A stretch of DNA of 64,000 bases from Lachnospiraceae bacterium (GTDB lineage: Bacteria > Bacillota > Clostridia > Lachnospirales > Lachnospiraceae): positions 1-64,000 of the forward strand of contig JAFXQR010000033.1 of the NCBI GenBank assembly GCA_017526985.1. The letters are read 5' to 3'. Each line of letters begins with the position of its first letter. Position 1 is the first letter of the stretch. Under the pieces are notes generated by a model, which searched no databases, was not told where the DNA came from, and worked only from the letters and a program-made list of their open reading frames with translations. Shown one piece after another: positions 8,886-14,958 of the stretch. The position numbers were made by a program, and so were the translations under genes.

Positions 8886-8911
8886 CTATATATGAAAAGT
8901 ATTATTTCACC
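8886..8911 (-). promoter_or_regulatory. phage promoter motif
   Basis: GGTGAAATAATACTTTTCAT followed by ATATAG on the minus strand, about 32 bp upstream of the 8579-8854 gene. Confidence 0.7.
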
Positions 8912-8915
8912 ATAA

Positions 8916-8945
8916 AAAGAGCCGCACGGTTTTTGTGCGGCAGCC
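8916..8945 (-). terminator. terminator of tRNA array 1
   Basis: GCCGCAC / GTGCGGC stem followed by TCTTTTT on the minus strand, downstream of the last tRNA of array 1. Confidence 0.8.
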
Positions 8946-8981
8946 TTTTAGCAGACAGATTGTGGAAATAATGAAAAAAAA

Positions 8982-9011
8982 CAGCTTAAAAACGGAAAAT
9001 CCGTTTTTAAG
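8982..9011 (-). terminator. A/T-rich hairpin at the end of array 1
   Basis: Inverted repeat GCTTAAAAACGGA / TCCGTTTTTAAGC with a very short loop, 65 bases after tRNA-Arg(CCT). It may help termination or protect the 3' end of the array transcript. Confidence 0.5.
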
Positions 9012-9075
9012 CACCAAAAACGGGTGGTTTTTGCAAATATCGGTCGATTATCTCCCAAGATATTAAAGATAAGAC

Positions 9076-9147
9076 TGTTTCGTGCGGGAATCGAACCCAC
9101 ATTTACTCTTTAGGGGAGAGTTGTCTTTTCCATTCGACGAACGAAAC
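9076..9147 (-). tRNA. tRNA-Arg(CCT)
   Basis: Seven-base-pair acceptor GTTTCGT/ACGAAAC, T-loop TTCGATT, anticodon loop CCCCTAA giving CCT, with C instead of the near-universal T at position 33. No CCA encoded. Last tRNA of array 1. Confidence 0.82.
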
Positions 9148-9154
9148 ATTTTCG

Positions 9155-9215
9155 CATTCATGATACGATTCGAACGTGCAATAATTGGCTGGTTTCTCCA
9201 TTAACCTACAGGAAC
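9155..9215 (-). pseudogene. tRNA remnant lacking the anticodon arm
   Basis: D-arm (GGTT/AACC) and T-loop TTCGAAT are clear and a largely complementary acceptor can be drawn, but only 11 bases separate the D and T arms, so the anticodon arm is missing. Most likely a decayed tRNA gene. Confidence 0.5.
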
Positions 9216-9243
9216 AGGCTGCTAAAAGTTTAAAAGCAGATCG

Positions 9244-9316
9244 TGCGTACAGGAGGATTCGAACCTCCGACCACCTGTGTATCAGACAGGTACGCTGCCA
9301 ACTGCGCCATGTACGC
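9244..9316 (-). tRNA. tRNA-Ile(GAT)
   Basis: Complete cloverleaf: acceptor GCGTACA/TGTACGC, discriminator A, anticodon loop CTGATAC, T-loop TTCGAAT. No CCA encoded. Confidence 0.92.
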
Positions 9317-9367
9317 ATATTGGTTATCTAAAACTCATATTAAAATGCAGCTTTAGATAAGCCATAG

Positions 9368-9441
9368 TATCTGTGACCGGATTCGAACCGGTAATCTACG
9401 GTTTAGAAGACCGTTGCATTCATCCGTTATGCTACACAGAT
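9368..9441 (-). tRNA. tRNA-Arg(TCT)
   Basis: Complete cloverleaf: acceptor ATCTGTG/CACAGAT, anticodon stem ACGGT/ACCGT with loop CTTCTAA, T-loop TTCGAAT. Confidence 0.92.
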
Positions 9442-9445
9442 ATAG

Positions 9446-9517
9446 CATCCCCGGGGCGACTCGAACGCCCATTATCTGGTTCGTAGCCAGGCGGTCTCTC
9501 CTTTGGCCTACGGGGAC
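9446..9517 (-). tRNA. tRNA-Arg(ACG)
   Basis: Acceptor GTCCCCG/CGGGGAT, anticodon loop CTACGAA, T-loop TTCGAGT. ACG would read CGU/CGC, probably after A34-to-inosine editing by the host. Confidence 0.9.
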
Positions 9518-9520
9518 ATA

Positions 9521-9592
9521 CAGGCCACGAACGATTCGAACGCTCATCGTACGGTTTTGGAGACCGACAGGATACCATTACCCCAGTGACCT
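9521..9592 (-). tRNA. tRNA-Trp(CCA)
   Basis: Acceptor AGGTCAC/GTGGCCT, discriminator G, anticodon loop CTCCAAA, T-loop TTCGAAT. One of two tRNA-Trp genes in array 1. Confidence 0.9.
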
Positions 9593-9605
9593 ATGTATTG
9601 TTTTA

Positions 9606-9677
9606 CAGGCGATAAAGGATTCGAACCTCTATCTACCGGGTCAGAGCCGGTCGTACTCACCCTTATACTAATCGCCT
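9606..9677 (-). tRNA. tRNA-Gln(CTG)
   Basis: Acceptor AGGCGAT/ATCGCCT, anticodon stem ACCGG/CCGGT with loop CTCTGAC, T-loop TTCGAAT. Confidence 0.92.
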
Positions 9678-9681
9678 ATAA

Positions 9682-9816
9682 CGCCACAGGAGGGATTTGA
9701 ACCCACATACCCTTTCAGGCTGTCTGCTTTCGAGGCAGGTGCTCTTTTCGGGAAATCTTCGATTTCCTTATCGCACTCCCTATGGAAGTTTGGAACACCA
9801 GTTGAGCGACTGCGGC
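9682..9816 (-). tRNA. tRNA-Ser(CGA) with a 48-nt insertion in the D-loop
   Basis: Acceptor GCCGCAG/CTGTGGC, discriminator G, anticodon loop CTCGAAA, long variable arm and T-loop TTCAAAT identify a serine tRNA. The D-stem halves GCTC and GAGC are separated by a structured insert (9748-9795), making the gene 135 nt instead of about 87. If the insert were removed the D-loop would be of normal size. Confidence 0.75.
9748..9795 (-). repeat. family A hairpin element, copy 1 (in tRNA-Ser)
   Basis: 48 nt built as TTCCAA, stem ACTTCC/GGGAGT with an ATA loop, GCGATAAG, stem GAAATC/GATTTC with a GAA loop, CCGA. Two other copies have the same fixed segments but different, still complementary, stems. Confidence 0.75.
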
Positions 9817-9823
9817 ATATTAG

Positions 9824-9895
9824 AGACGATAGAGAGATTCGAACTCTCGGCCACGGAGTTGCAGTCCGCCCCCTTAACCACTTGGGTATATCGTC
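9824..9895 (-). tRNA. tRNA-Cys(GCA)
   Basis: Acceptor GACGATA/TATCGTC, discriminator T typical of tRNA-Cys, anticodon loop CTGCAAC, T-loop TTCGAAT. Confidence 0.9.
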
Positions 9896-9902
9896 ATTAT
9901 TA

Positions 9903-10025
9903 AGACATCGACGGGGTGCTGGATGTCCGGTAGACATCCGTTTAGCACCGACCGAAGCGGAGCGTAGACCGAACCCGCAACTCCGGTTTTGCAGACCGGC
10001 AACTTCACCATTTATCTACGATGTC
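9903..10025 (-). tRNA. tRNA-Cys(GCA) with a 51-nt T-loop insertion
   Basis: Acceptor GACATCG/CGATGTC, discriminator T, anticodon stem CCGGT/ACCGG with loop CTGCAAA. The T-stem GCGGG/CCCGT is intact, but the loop between its arms is 58 nt instead of 7. The extra sequence contains nested complementary segments (GGTGCT/AGCACC enclosing GGATGTC/GACATCC). The gene is 123 nt long. Confidence 0.75.
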
Positions 10026-10027
10026 TA

Positions 10028-10112
10028 CGCCGCCGGTAGGAATCGAACCTACGGCCCTGCAAAGGACTACAGTTTTCAAGACTGCTCTCCACGCCAACTG
10101 GAGATCAACGGC
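10028..10112 (-). tRNA. tRNA-Ser(TGA)
   Basis: Acceptor GCCGTTG/CGGCGGC, discriminator G, anticodon loop CTTGAAA, long variable arm, T-loop TTCGATT. Confidence 0.9.
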
Positions 10113-10117
10113 ATATC

Positions 10118-10207
10118 CGACGGTGAGTGGACTTGAACCACTACAGCGCTTTCACGCTTACTTACGGTTTAGCAAACCGCTGCCTTACCAATTAGGCTTA
10201 CACCGCC
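10118..10207 (-). tRNA. tRNA-Ser(GCT)
   Basis: Acceptor GGCGGTG/CACCGTC, discriminator G, anticodon loop TTGCTAA, long variable arm, T-loop TTCAAGT. Confidence 0.9.
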
Positions 10208-10208
10208 A

Positions 10209-10256
10209 TTCCAAACCCACGAAGTGGGTGCGACAAGGATTTGGAACAAATCCCGA
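10209..10256 (+). repeat. family A hairpin element, copy 2 (intergenic, plus strand)
   Basis: 48 nt between two tRNA-Ser genes, in opposite orientation to them: TTCCAA, perfect stem ACCCAC/GTGGGT with a GAA loop, GCGACAAG, perfect stem GATTTG/CAAATC with a GAA loop, CCGA. Confidence 0.75.
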
Positions 10257-10260
10257 TCAA

Positions 10261-10351
10261 CGACGCCGGGTGGATTCGAACCACCACACCGGTTTTCCCG
10301 ATTACTCTCCGCCTTCCAAGCGGATGCCTTGCCAATTAGGCTTACAGCGCC
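10261..10351 (-). tRNA. tRNA-Ser(GGA)
   Basis: Acceptor GGCGCTG/CGGCGTC, discriminator G, anticodon stem TCCGC/GCGGA with loop TTGGAAG, long variable arm, T-loop TTCGAAT. Confidence 0.9.
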
Positions 10352-10375
10352 ATTTCTATATTTTCAAACCTTTCA

Positions 10376-10447
10376 CAGGGGTAACGAGATTCGAACTCAT
10401 AATACCGGCGTCAAAGACCGGTGCCTTGACCGTTTGGCGATACCCCT
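10376..10447 (-). tRNA. tRNA-Gln(TTG)
   Basis: Acceptor AGGGGTA/TACCCCT, discriminator G, anticodon loop CTTTGAC, T-loop TTCGAAT. Confidence 0.92.
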
Positions 10448-10450
10448 ATA

Positions 10451-10523
10451 CAGGCGCAACAGGATTCGAACCCGTACTTGTGGTTTTGGAGACCACCGTG
10501 CTTGCCGTTGACACTATACGCCT
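10451..10523 (-). tRNA. tRNA-Trp(CCA)
   Basis: Acceptor AGGCGTA/TGCGCCT, discriminator G, anticodon stem GTGGT/ACCAC with loop CTCCAAA, T-loop TTCGAAT. First tRNA after the XRE gene. Confidence 0.9.
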
Positions 10524-10540
10524 ATTTTAAGTTGAGCGAT

Positions 10541-10765
10541 CTACTGCTCGTTTACTACTACAAGTTCATCCATTGTGGTCTTTGTGAGTTTCGCCAGAAC
10601 CACCAGGTTATCCAAAGCCGGCAGGTTCTCACCATTGATCCACTTGTAGACCGGGTACGGGGATGCAAAACCAAACATCTTTGCTACATCCTTTACGGTC
10701 ATACCGTTTTTCTTTATGGTTTCTTTTATCTTAAGCCCGGTGGCTGTCAAATCTATTGTTATCAT
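10541..10765 (-). CDS. XRE-family HTH regulator
   Basis: A 74-residue single-domain helix-turn-helix protein: VKDVAKMFGFA (helices 1-2) and YPVYKWINGENLPALDNLV (recognition helix and following turn), ending LTKTTMDELVVVNEQ. The start at ATG 10765 is set by GAAGGAGCGG a few bases upstream. It lies between the attenuator at 10793-10982 and tRNA array 1 in one transcription unit, so it would be controlled together with the tRNAs and could repress its own promoter. A paralogue (28000-28227) is attached to array 4. Confidence 0.88.
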   Translation of the reverse strand: MITIDLTATGLKIKETIKKNGMTVKDVAKMFGFASPYPVYKWINGENLPALDNLVVLAKLTKTTMDELVVVNEQ

Positions 10766-10792
10766 TTTACTCCGCTCCTTCTTTTGCAAATG

Positions 10793-10828
10793 AAAAACCG
10801 CTTATCCTAATTTCCTTAAGACAAGCGG
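10793..10828 (-). terminator. attenuator terminator of array 1 (regions 3 and 4)
   Basis: Minus-strand stem CCGCTTGTC / GATAAGCGG followed by TTTTTC, between the leader ORF and the XRE gene. Its 5' arm (10816-10827) is perfectly complementary over 12 bases to 10883-10894 inside the leader ORF, giving a competing antiterminator. Confidence 0.82.
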
Positions 10829-10862
10829 CCAACTTCTTTCTATGATCGGAGTATTATTATGG

Positions 10863-10982
10863 TTAATATATACCCCCGGTATCGCTTGTCTTAATTTCAC
10901 GCCAAATAGACCACTGGATCTGTCTGTCACAGCGGCTGCAAATCGAACTTTGTGAAATTGTAACAAGCATCATTGTGTTCAT
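10863..10982 (-). CDS. array 1 leader peptide (39 aa)
   Basis: ATG at 10982 with an AGAGGAAAGGATAAA Shine-Dalgarno region, stop at 10863. Residues 9-30 contain 5 Ile, 5 Ser, 3 Gln, 3 Arg, 2 Cys and 2 Trp (20 of 22), exactly the amino acids of the downstream array. The codons cover the four Ser tRNAs (TCA, TCG, TCT, AGT/AGC), both Gln tRNAs (CAA, CAG) and Arg AGA plus CGN. The ORF overlaps both strands of alternative RNA pairings: GCTTGT (10963-10968) can pair with ACAAGC in the antiterminator segment 10883-10894. It is read here as an attenuation leader whose translation is the signal; the peptide itself is probably not functional. Confidence 0.8.
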   Translation of the reverse strand: MNTMMLVTISQSSICSRCDRQIQWSIWREIKTSDTGGIY

Positions 10983-11059
10983 TGCATTTTATCCTTTCCT
11001 CTTATAATTTTCCTTTTACAAGGGACGCTACTCTGGGGCTTTCGTAATCTTATACTACT

Positions 11060-11088
11060 ATTATCGGCTATTTTATCCGATCCGTCAA
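11060..11088 (-). promoter_or_regulatory. sigma-A-type promoter of array 1
   Basis: TTGACG, a 17-bp spacer, then GATAAT on the minus strand. A good housekeeping promoter, unlike the phage motif used by most protein genes. Transcription would begin about 70 bp before the leader ORF. Confidence 0.72.
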
Positions 11089-11116
11089 TCTACCTGCAGT
11101 AGAAAACTGTTTTAAT

Positions 11117-11227
11117 TCAATGAAAAAATTTGTCGGACATACGCTTGATGATGATAATGAGTACCCCTACTCCAATAACTACAGGTACGCCTTTTAAAAG
11201 TAAAGTTACATATTCAGCCATTGTCAT
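11117..11227 (-). CDS. 36-aa single-span membrane protein
   Basis: ATG at 11227 with AAAGGAG ten bases upstream. The product starts MTMAEYVTLLLKG, has one strongly hydrophobic segment (VVIGVGVLIIIIKRM) and ends in a basic tail. It is too short for family assignment. Confidence 0.6.
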   Translation of the reverse strand: MTMAEYVTLLLKGVPVVIGVGVLIIIIKRMSDKFFH

Positions 11228-11314
11228 TGATCTTTTTCTCCTTTCTCTGTACCACTACCTGTGGTAAAAAACTCCCCGGTGCAGTAACGAAACGCAAATA
11301 CAGGGGTTTTGTAT

Positions 11315-11509
11315 TCACCAAATCTCACTATTAACCATAAGAATATCTCTTTTCTTGTCGTTTTTCCGAGATACGCTCAGCGTAGCTTCGGCGCCTTCTT
11401 CGTTAAAACAGGGGATACTTAAGATCACAAGATCTTTCTTCTTATACTTCTTCAGCATCTTTTTAAGATCCTTAACGTAAATTATTTCATTCTTATTCAT
11501 CAGATACAT
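11315..11509 (-). CDS. small basic hypothetical protein
   Basis: 64 residues, starting MYLMNKNEIIYVKDLKKML, with a Lys-rich helix (KKMLKKYKKKD) and a beta-rich end. Ribosome site AAAAAGGAGG and a well-formed phage promoter motif 55 bp upstream. Function unknown. Confidence 0.65.
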   Translation of the reverse strand: MYLMNKNEIIYVKDLKKMLKKYKKKDLVILSIPCFNEEGAEATLSVSRKNDKKRDILMVNSEIW

Positions 11510-11563
11510 TTCACATGCCTCCTTTTTAATAATGCTGTATCAAGCAGGCTTTATCTGTTACAT

Positions 11564-11589
11564 TTATATATGAAAAACAATATTTCACC
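11564..11589 (-). promoter_or_regulatory. phage promoter motif
   Basis: GGTGAAATATTGTTTTTCAT followed by ATATAA on the minus strand, upstream of 11315-11509. Confidence 0.72.
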
Positions 11590-11603
11590 GCATTTTCATA
11601 AAT

Positions 11604-12395
11604 CTAACAGATATCCAGGTTATCCAACTTCATTTCCAGCATTCTTGCAGGATCGACATCCTTAAAACCATCGATTTTCTCCGATATACGCTCCAAAGAA
11701 CACAAACACTGTTTGGATGTATTATTCAGCCAGGAGAAATCACAGGTGTCCGGATCCGGAAAGATCTTTGCGCAGAAATCCTTGGCAATAGTAAATACCT
11801 TTTCCTGGCCAAGAGTATGAAACTCTGCAGTACCGTCTTTAGATCTTTTGGTTTCGGCTTTTGCAGTAACCGCAACCCGCACTGTTTCCCTATCGTACTC
11901 TGCCACATTCAAAAAGACCTGTGCATAGCTGTTCTTACATTCACGAATATAATGGGACAACTGTTCGATTTCAAATAGTTCAGAAAGCCGGATCTTATCA
12001 CGAATCTGTTTGAATTCTTCCTTAAACTCACGCAAGTTTTCCAGGGCCTGATCAATTGCTTTCAGCTTGGGGTTCCAATTTGCCCTTATTTCATTTATTT
12101 CCATATCTATTAGGCCTATCATGAGACTCCAAAAGGGGCCAGAAATGATCACTGTAACAATTGCCATCACATATTTCAATAGTGGATGTATATTAAAATG
12201 CAGGACTGCACAGACTGTTGCTGTGGTAAGTACAATAGTGATTACAAGGTTAGCAAATTCGCTAATTCCACTGCTGTTTCTCTTTTCTTTAAGTTTTGCT
12301 ATAGCTTTAGAAATATCGGAACACTTTGTATCGAGCAAAGTGTCGATCTCTTTCAACTCTTCATAACACTTTTTATCGCAAAAGATATAGTTCAT
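11604..12395 (-). CDS. membrane protein with coiled coil
   Basis: 263 residues: a charged N-terminal helix, two close hydrophobic segments (VITIVLTTATVCAVLHF and YVMAIVTVIISGPFWSLMIG), then a long helical region and a C-terminal soluble domain containing DFSWL. The start is ATG 12395, whose ATGA overlaps the stop of the preceding gene. A plus-strand protein at 32290 has the same layout and a matching DFSWL...SEK segment, so the two look like distant paralogues. Function unknown. Confidence 0.72.
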   Translation of the reverse strand: MNYIFCDKKCYEELKEIDTLLDTKCSDISKAIAKLKEKRNSSGISEFANLVITIVLTTATVCAVLHFNIHPLLKYVMAIVTVIISGPFWSLMIGLIDMEINEIRANWNPKLKAIDQALENLREFKEEFKQIRDKIRLSELFEIEQLSHYIRECKNSYAQVFLNVAEYDRETVRVAVTAKAETKRSKDGTAEFHTLGQEKVFTIAKDFCAKIFPDPDTCDFSWLNNTSKQCLCSLERISEKIDGFKDVDPARMLEMKLDNLDIC

Positions 12396-12595
12396 ACACA
12401 TCCCCCTGTATGTTTCATCAAACCCTGGTGAAAATATCTTCTATCTGTCTCCTCAAAAGCAAATTCTATTGCATCCTGCGGATAGCCAACCCCAGCCATC
12501 ACGAAAGAAGCGCCTGATACCGTAAGCACCTGTCCGGTCTCTTTTACAACCACTTTATCACCAACCCTGATATGCTTCGCTTCTCTTAAACTCAT
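12392..12595 (-). CDS. small hypothetical protein
   Basis: 67 residues, beta-rich start RVGDKVVVKETGQVLTVSG, reminiscent of small SH3-like or KOW-type barrels. Coupled by a 4-bp ATGA overlap to the membrane protein gene that follows, and led by a phage promoter motif 20 bp upstream. Confidence 0.68.
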   Translation of the reverse strand: MSLREAKHIRVGDKVVVKETGQVLTVSGASFVMAGVGYPQDAIEFAFEETDRRYFHQGLMKHTGGCV

Positions 12596-12614
12596 AATTA
12601 TTCCTCACTTTTTA

Positions 12615-12639
12615 TTATATGAGAAAAGATTTTTAACTC
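12615..12639 (-). promoter_or_regulatory. phage promoter motif
   Basis: AGTTAAAAATCTTTTCTCAT followed by ATAA on the minus strand, only 20 bp before the ATG at 12595, which implies that transcription starts very near the motif's 3' end. Confidence 0.7.
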
Positions 12640-12648
12640 ATAAAAGAA

Positions 12649-12676
12649 CTGCCGGGAGTATTCCTGGCAGTTACTT
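12649..12676 (-). terminator. intrinsic terminator
   Basis: AACTGCC / GGCAGTT stem followed by CTTTTA on the minus strand, after the DUF458 gene. Confidence 0.7.
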
Positions 12677-12682
12677 ATACGT

Positions 12683-13177
12683 TTATTTACTGATCTTATC
12701 GGCTATACTTGAGGCTGCGTAGCTGTACGGCTTGCATTTTGCTTCAAATCCGCATGCTTTGATCCATCCGATCAGCCCCGGGATCAGTTCTTTGGTCTTA
12801 CCCTTATCGGACCAGCCGGCATCGACGTGGATTGAAAGCAGGGTATCCTCTCGCATTGCCTTATACCGGCTCTCCTCTTCCAACTCTCCGGCCAGTTCCA
12901 TCATTACTTCCAGTGACCTTGATGTTTCTGCATTCAGTTTCTGCTTTACATTCGTGATACGGTTTACCCGGTCGATCTCGTAGAAGAAAATACCACCGTG
13001 GCCTTCCTTATATGCAGCGATCACAGTCACCATCTTCGTATCATTGAAGTTCTGGCTGTCGGTACCAACCACGATCTGAAAAGTACCGCCGATCTTCTTA
13101 TTCTTGTTGTAAAATTCCAGGATCTTCTCCGGAATATCCTTCAGTTCAATCTTACCATAGGTTTCACTCTGAAACAT
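12683..13177 (-). CDS. DUF458/YkuK-like RNase H-fold protein, copy 1
   Basis: A 164-residue protein of the YkuK (DUF458) family, which has an RNase H-like fold: strand and Asp in FQIVVGTDSQNF, then HGGIFFYEIDR, and a later acidic strand LLSIHVDAGWSDKGKT. A ribonuclease-like or nucleic-acid-binding role is inferred from the fold; the substrate is unknown. A nearly identical paralogue lies at 18130-18624. The start at ATG 13177 (MFQSETYGK) is chosen because both copies share it. Confidence 0.82.
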   Translation of the reverse strand: MFQSETYGKIELKDIPEKILEFYNKNKKIGGTFQIVVGTDSQNFNDTKMVTVIAAYKEGHGGIFFYEIDRVNRITNVKQKLNAETSRSLEVMMELAGELEEESRYKAMREDTLLSIHVDAGWSDKGKTKELIPGLIGWIKACGFEAKCKPYSYAASSIADKISK

Positions 13178-13227
13178 TGTATTATCCTGCCTTTCTTTGT
13201 TTTTTCTCCGGCAGGACATACCTGCCG

Positions 13228-14250
13228 TTACTCTTTATCAAGTTCTTCTTCTGATTCTTCCTGTGTTTTGTTCTCTTTTCCTTTTGCAAACCATTCATCC
13301 ACATATTTCTTGATGTCAGATTTTTCATAAATGTTGGCATCTTCAGCTTTCCAATCTTTTCGAAAAGCACATCTACCAACAAAATCATTGCACAAAGCGT
13401 AACAGTCAGAGACGATCGTAAAACTATGATCTCCAAACGTAAATTTGTCTCCGATCTGAAGATTGGATGATTCCAAATCGGAAATAATCAAAGCGGGACG
13501 CACTCCAAACGACCCGAGGACATCGCGGCCAAAGTCATAGACATCACCGTCCACGCCGTCCACGAACGCGGCTAAGTCACCATACGTGCCGGGCGAGCGG
13601 AGCCACCAGCAGCCTGATGCTTTTAAAATATCTATATCTAGTTCTTCTGCTTCTTCAGCGGACAGCAATGTTGCACCCGTAATCCCTGGAATTTCGATAA
13701 CATCTTTTTCGGAATATAACTCATCCGTATTGCAAATACTTTCCAGATCACACCGCTTTATGGGGATACCTGCGTTTCTACATTCTTCCATCAGATCCAT
13801 CAGATCGGAATCAGTTAAATGATCGCAGCCCTGCCGCTGTCTTTCATCACACTTTGCCATAAGGAGAACCTGCAGCATATTATTCTGTTCGTCTGTAAGG
13901 TACGGAACAGGAAAAGCGTCCTTATCATCAAAATGATCGACCGCATCCAATCCCCAGGTAAGATAGGTCTTAAACTCATCCATAACCTGTTCGTGAGGAA
14001 TGCGTTTCTGGCCGCCATACTCACGAAAATCCACAATGGTATGCCGTTTTTCCAGCATAGTCAGGAACTCATCAAAGAGTTCCATTAAAAACTCCTGATC
14101 ATGTGTAGCGTGATTCGCAAGCCGTCTGCTCTGTTCCAAAATCGAATCCTTGACCAGATCGTGCCCGGGGTTTGCTGTTACATTCTCCAGGTCTCTTGCG
14201 ATCCCATCTACATAGCTTTTGATCTTCCCACTATACTTTTCGTGTATCAT
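13228..14250 (-). CDS. protein with permuted DUF6273-like module
   Basis: 340 residues. The N-terminal half is helical and unassigned. The C-terminal half contains TLLSAEEAEELD, GCWWLRSPGTYGD, VRPALIISD, then FGDHSFTIVSDCYALCNDF and SDIKKYVDEWFA. These are the two halves of the DUF6273 domain, which is C-type-lectin-like and common in Firmicutes, but in swapped order: the WWLRSP half comes before the FG...F.IVSD..ALC half. The same swapped module occurs twice in 24842-26476 and once fused to an ADP-ribosylglycohydrolase (56084-57340). Role unknown; no signal peptide. Confidence 0.75.
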   Translation of the reverse strand: MIHEKYSGKIKSYVDGIARDLENVTANPGHDLVKDSILEQSRRLANHATHDQEFLMELFDEFLTMLEKRHTIVDFREYGGQKRIPHEQVMDEFKTYLTWGLDAVDHFDDKDAFPVPYLTDEQNNMLQVLLMAKCDERQRQGCDHLTDSDLMDLMEECRNAGIPIKRCDLESICNTDELYSEKDVIEIPGITGATLLSAEEAEELDIDILKASGCWWLRSPGTYGDLAAFVDGVDGDVYDFGRDVLGSFGVRPALIISDLESSNLQIGDKFTFGDHSFTIVSDCYALCNDFVGRCAFRKDWKAEDANIYEKSDIKKYVDEWFAKGKENKTQEESEEELDKE

Positions 14251-14259
14251 ACAATCTCC

Positions 14260-14466
14260 TTATTCTCTTTCCGCACAGGTGCCATGCTGCAGATCATCAA
14301 TGTCATAAACCGTCAGATGATCCAGAAGATTTTCATAGATCGCATCACCACGGCCGGAATCACCGATATTTAAGACCAGCTGCCCATCCAAGGCACTCTG
14401 TCCGATCATGCCTTTGTGTTCTTCGCAGAAAAGCTGCAGCTCTGCAACGCTGATAAATCCATCCAT
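14260..14466 (-). CDS. small hypothetical protein
   Basis: 68 residues, start MDGFISVAELQLFCEEHKG, placed at ATG 14466 because AAAGGAGAC lies just upstream. Acidic; ends DLQHGTCAERE. No family recognised. Lies in a tight minus-strand run with its neighbours. Confidence 0.62.
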   Translation of the reverse strand: MDGFISVAELQLFCEEHKGMIGQSALDGQLVLNIGDSGRGDAIYENLLDHLTVYDIDDLQHGTCAERE

Positions 14467-14485
14467 TGTTCTGTCTCCTTTATAC

Positions 14486-14938
14486 TCAGATATATCCAAA
14501 TCCTTTTAGTGTCATCAGATAGCAGGTCATATTCGGATGTTTGTTCCGAAAGACCACGTTATCGTTGCCTTCTCTTACCCGCATAATTGCTGCGATCACG
14601 CCGGCGGAACGGCATTTTCCGGCATTACAGTGGGCGATGATGCGGTCTACCTGTCCATAATACCGGTTCACAAAGTCAGCGATCTGTCTGCCCTGTTCCT
14701 CACTTAAGGAATAGATCTTATCGTCATCATCTTCCCGGTCGGTATCATCCGCCTGCAGGAATAGAACATCTTTTACGCCGTTTTGCTCTGTTGCGAAGAC
14801 TTTCGGGATTTCCTTATCCCAGGTAGAACGGATTGAAATGATCACAGAGGATGCGGTATGCTTTTGTGTGCAGTACCGCTCCGCTGCAATACGGCTTATC
14901 GCGCTATAGCGTTTGATCTGTTCTTCTCTTAAGATCAT
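14486..14938 (-). CDS. protein tyrosine/dual-specificity phosphatase-like
   Basis: 150 residues. The catalytic loop HCNAGKCRSAGV carries the Cys-X5-Arg signature (C104, R110) of cysteine-dependent phosphatases, placed after an acidic segment and a helix as in small bacterial dual-specificity enzymes. It should dephosphorylate a phosphoprotein, or possibly RNA ends. It sits between the RNA ligase and small genes, so an RNA-end-processing role is possible but unproven. Confidence 0.75.
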   Translation of the reverse strand: MILREEQIKRYSAISRIAAERYCTQKHTASSVIISIRSTWDKEIPKVFATEQNGVKDVLFLQADDTDREDDDDKIYSLSEEQGRQIADFVNRYYGQVDRIIAHCNAGKCRSAGVIAAIMRVREGNDNVVFRNKHPNMTCYLMTLKGFGYI

Positions 14939-14958
14939 CGCTCATAGTCCCCGTCTCT

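Noticed and set aside
9882..10530. Open plus-strand frames across array 1
   Set aside because: They are antisense to well-formed tRNA genes and owe their length to repeated GC-rich tRNA arms.
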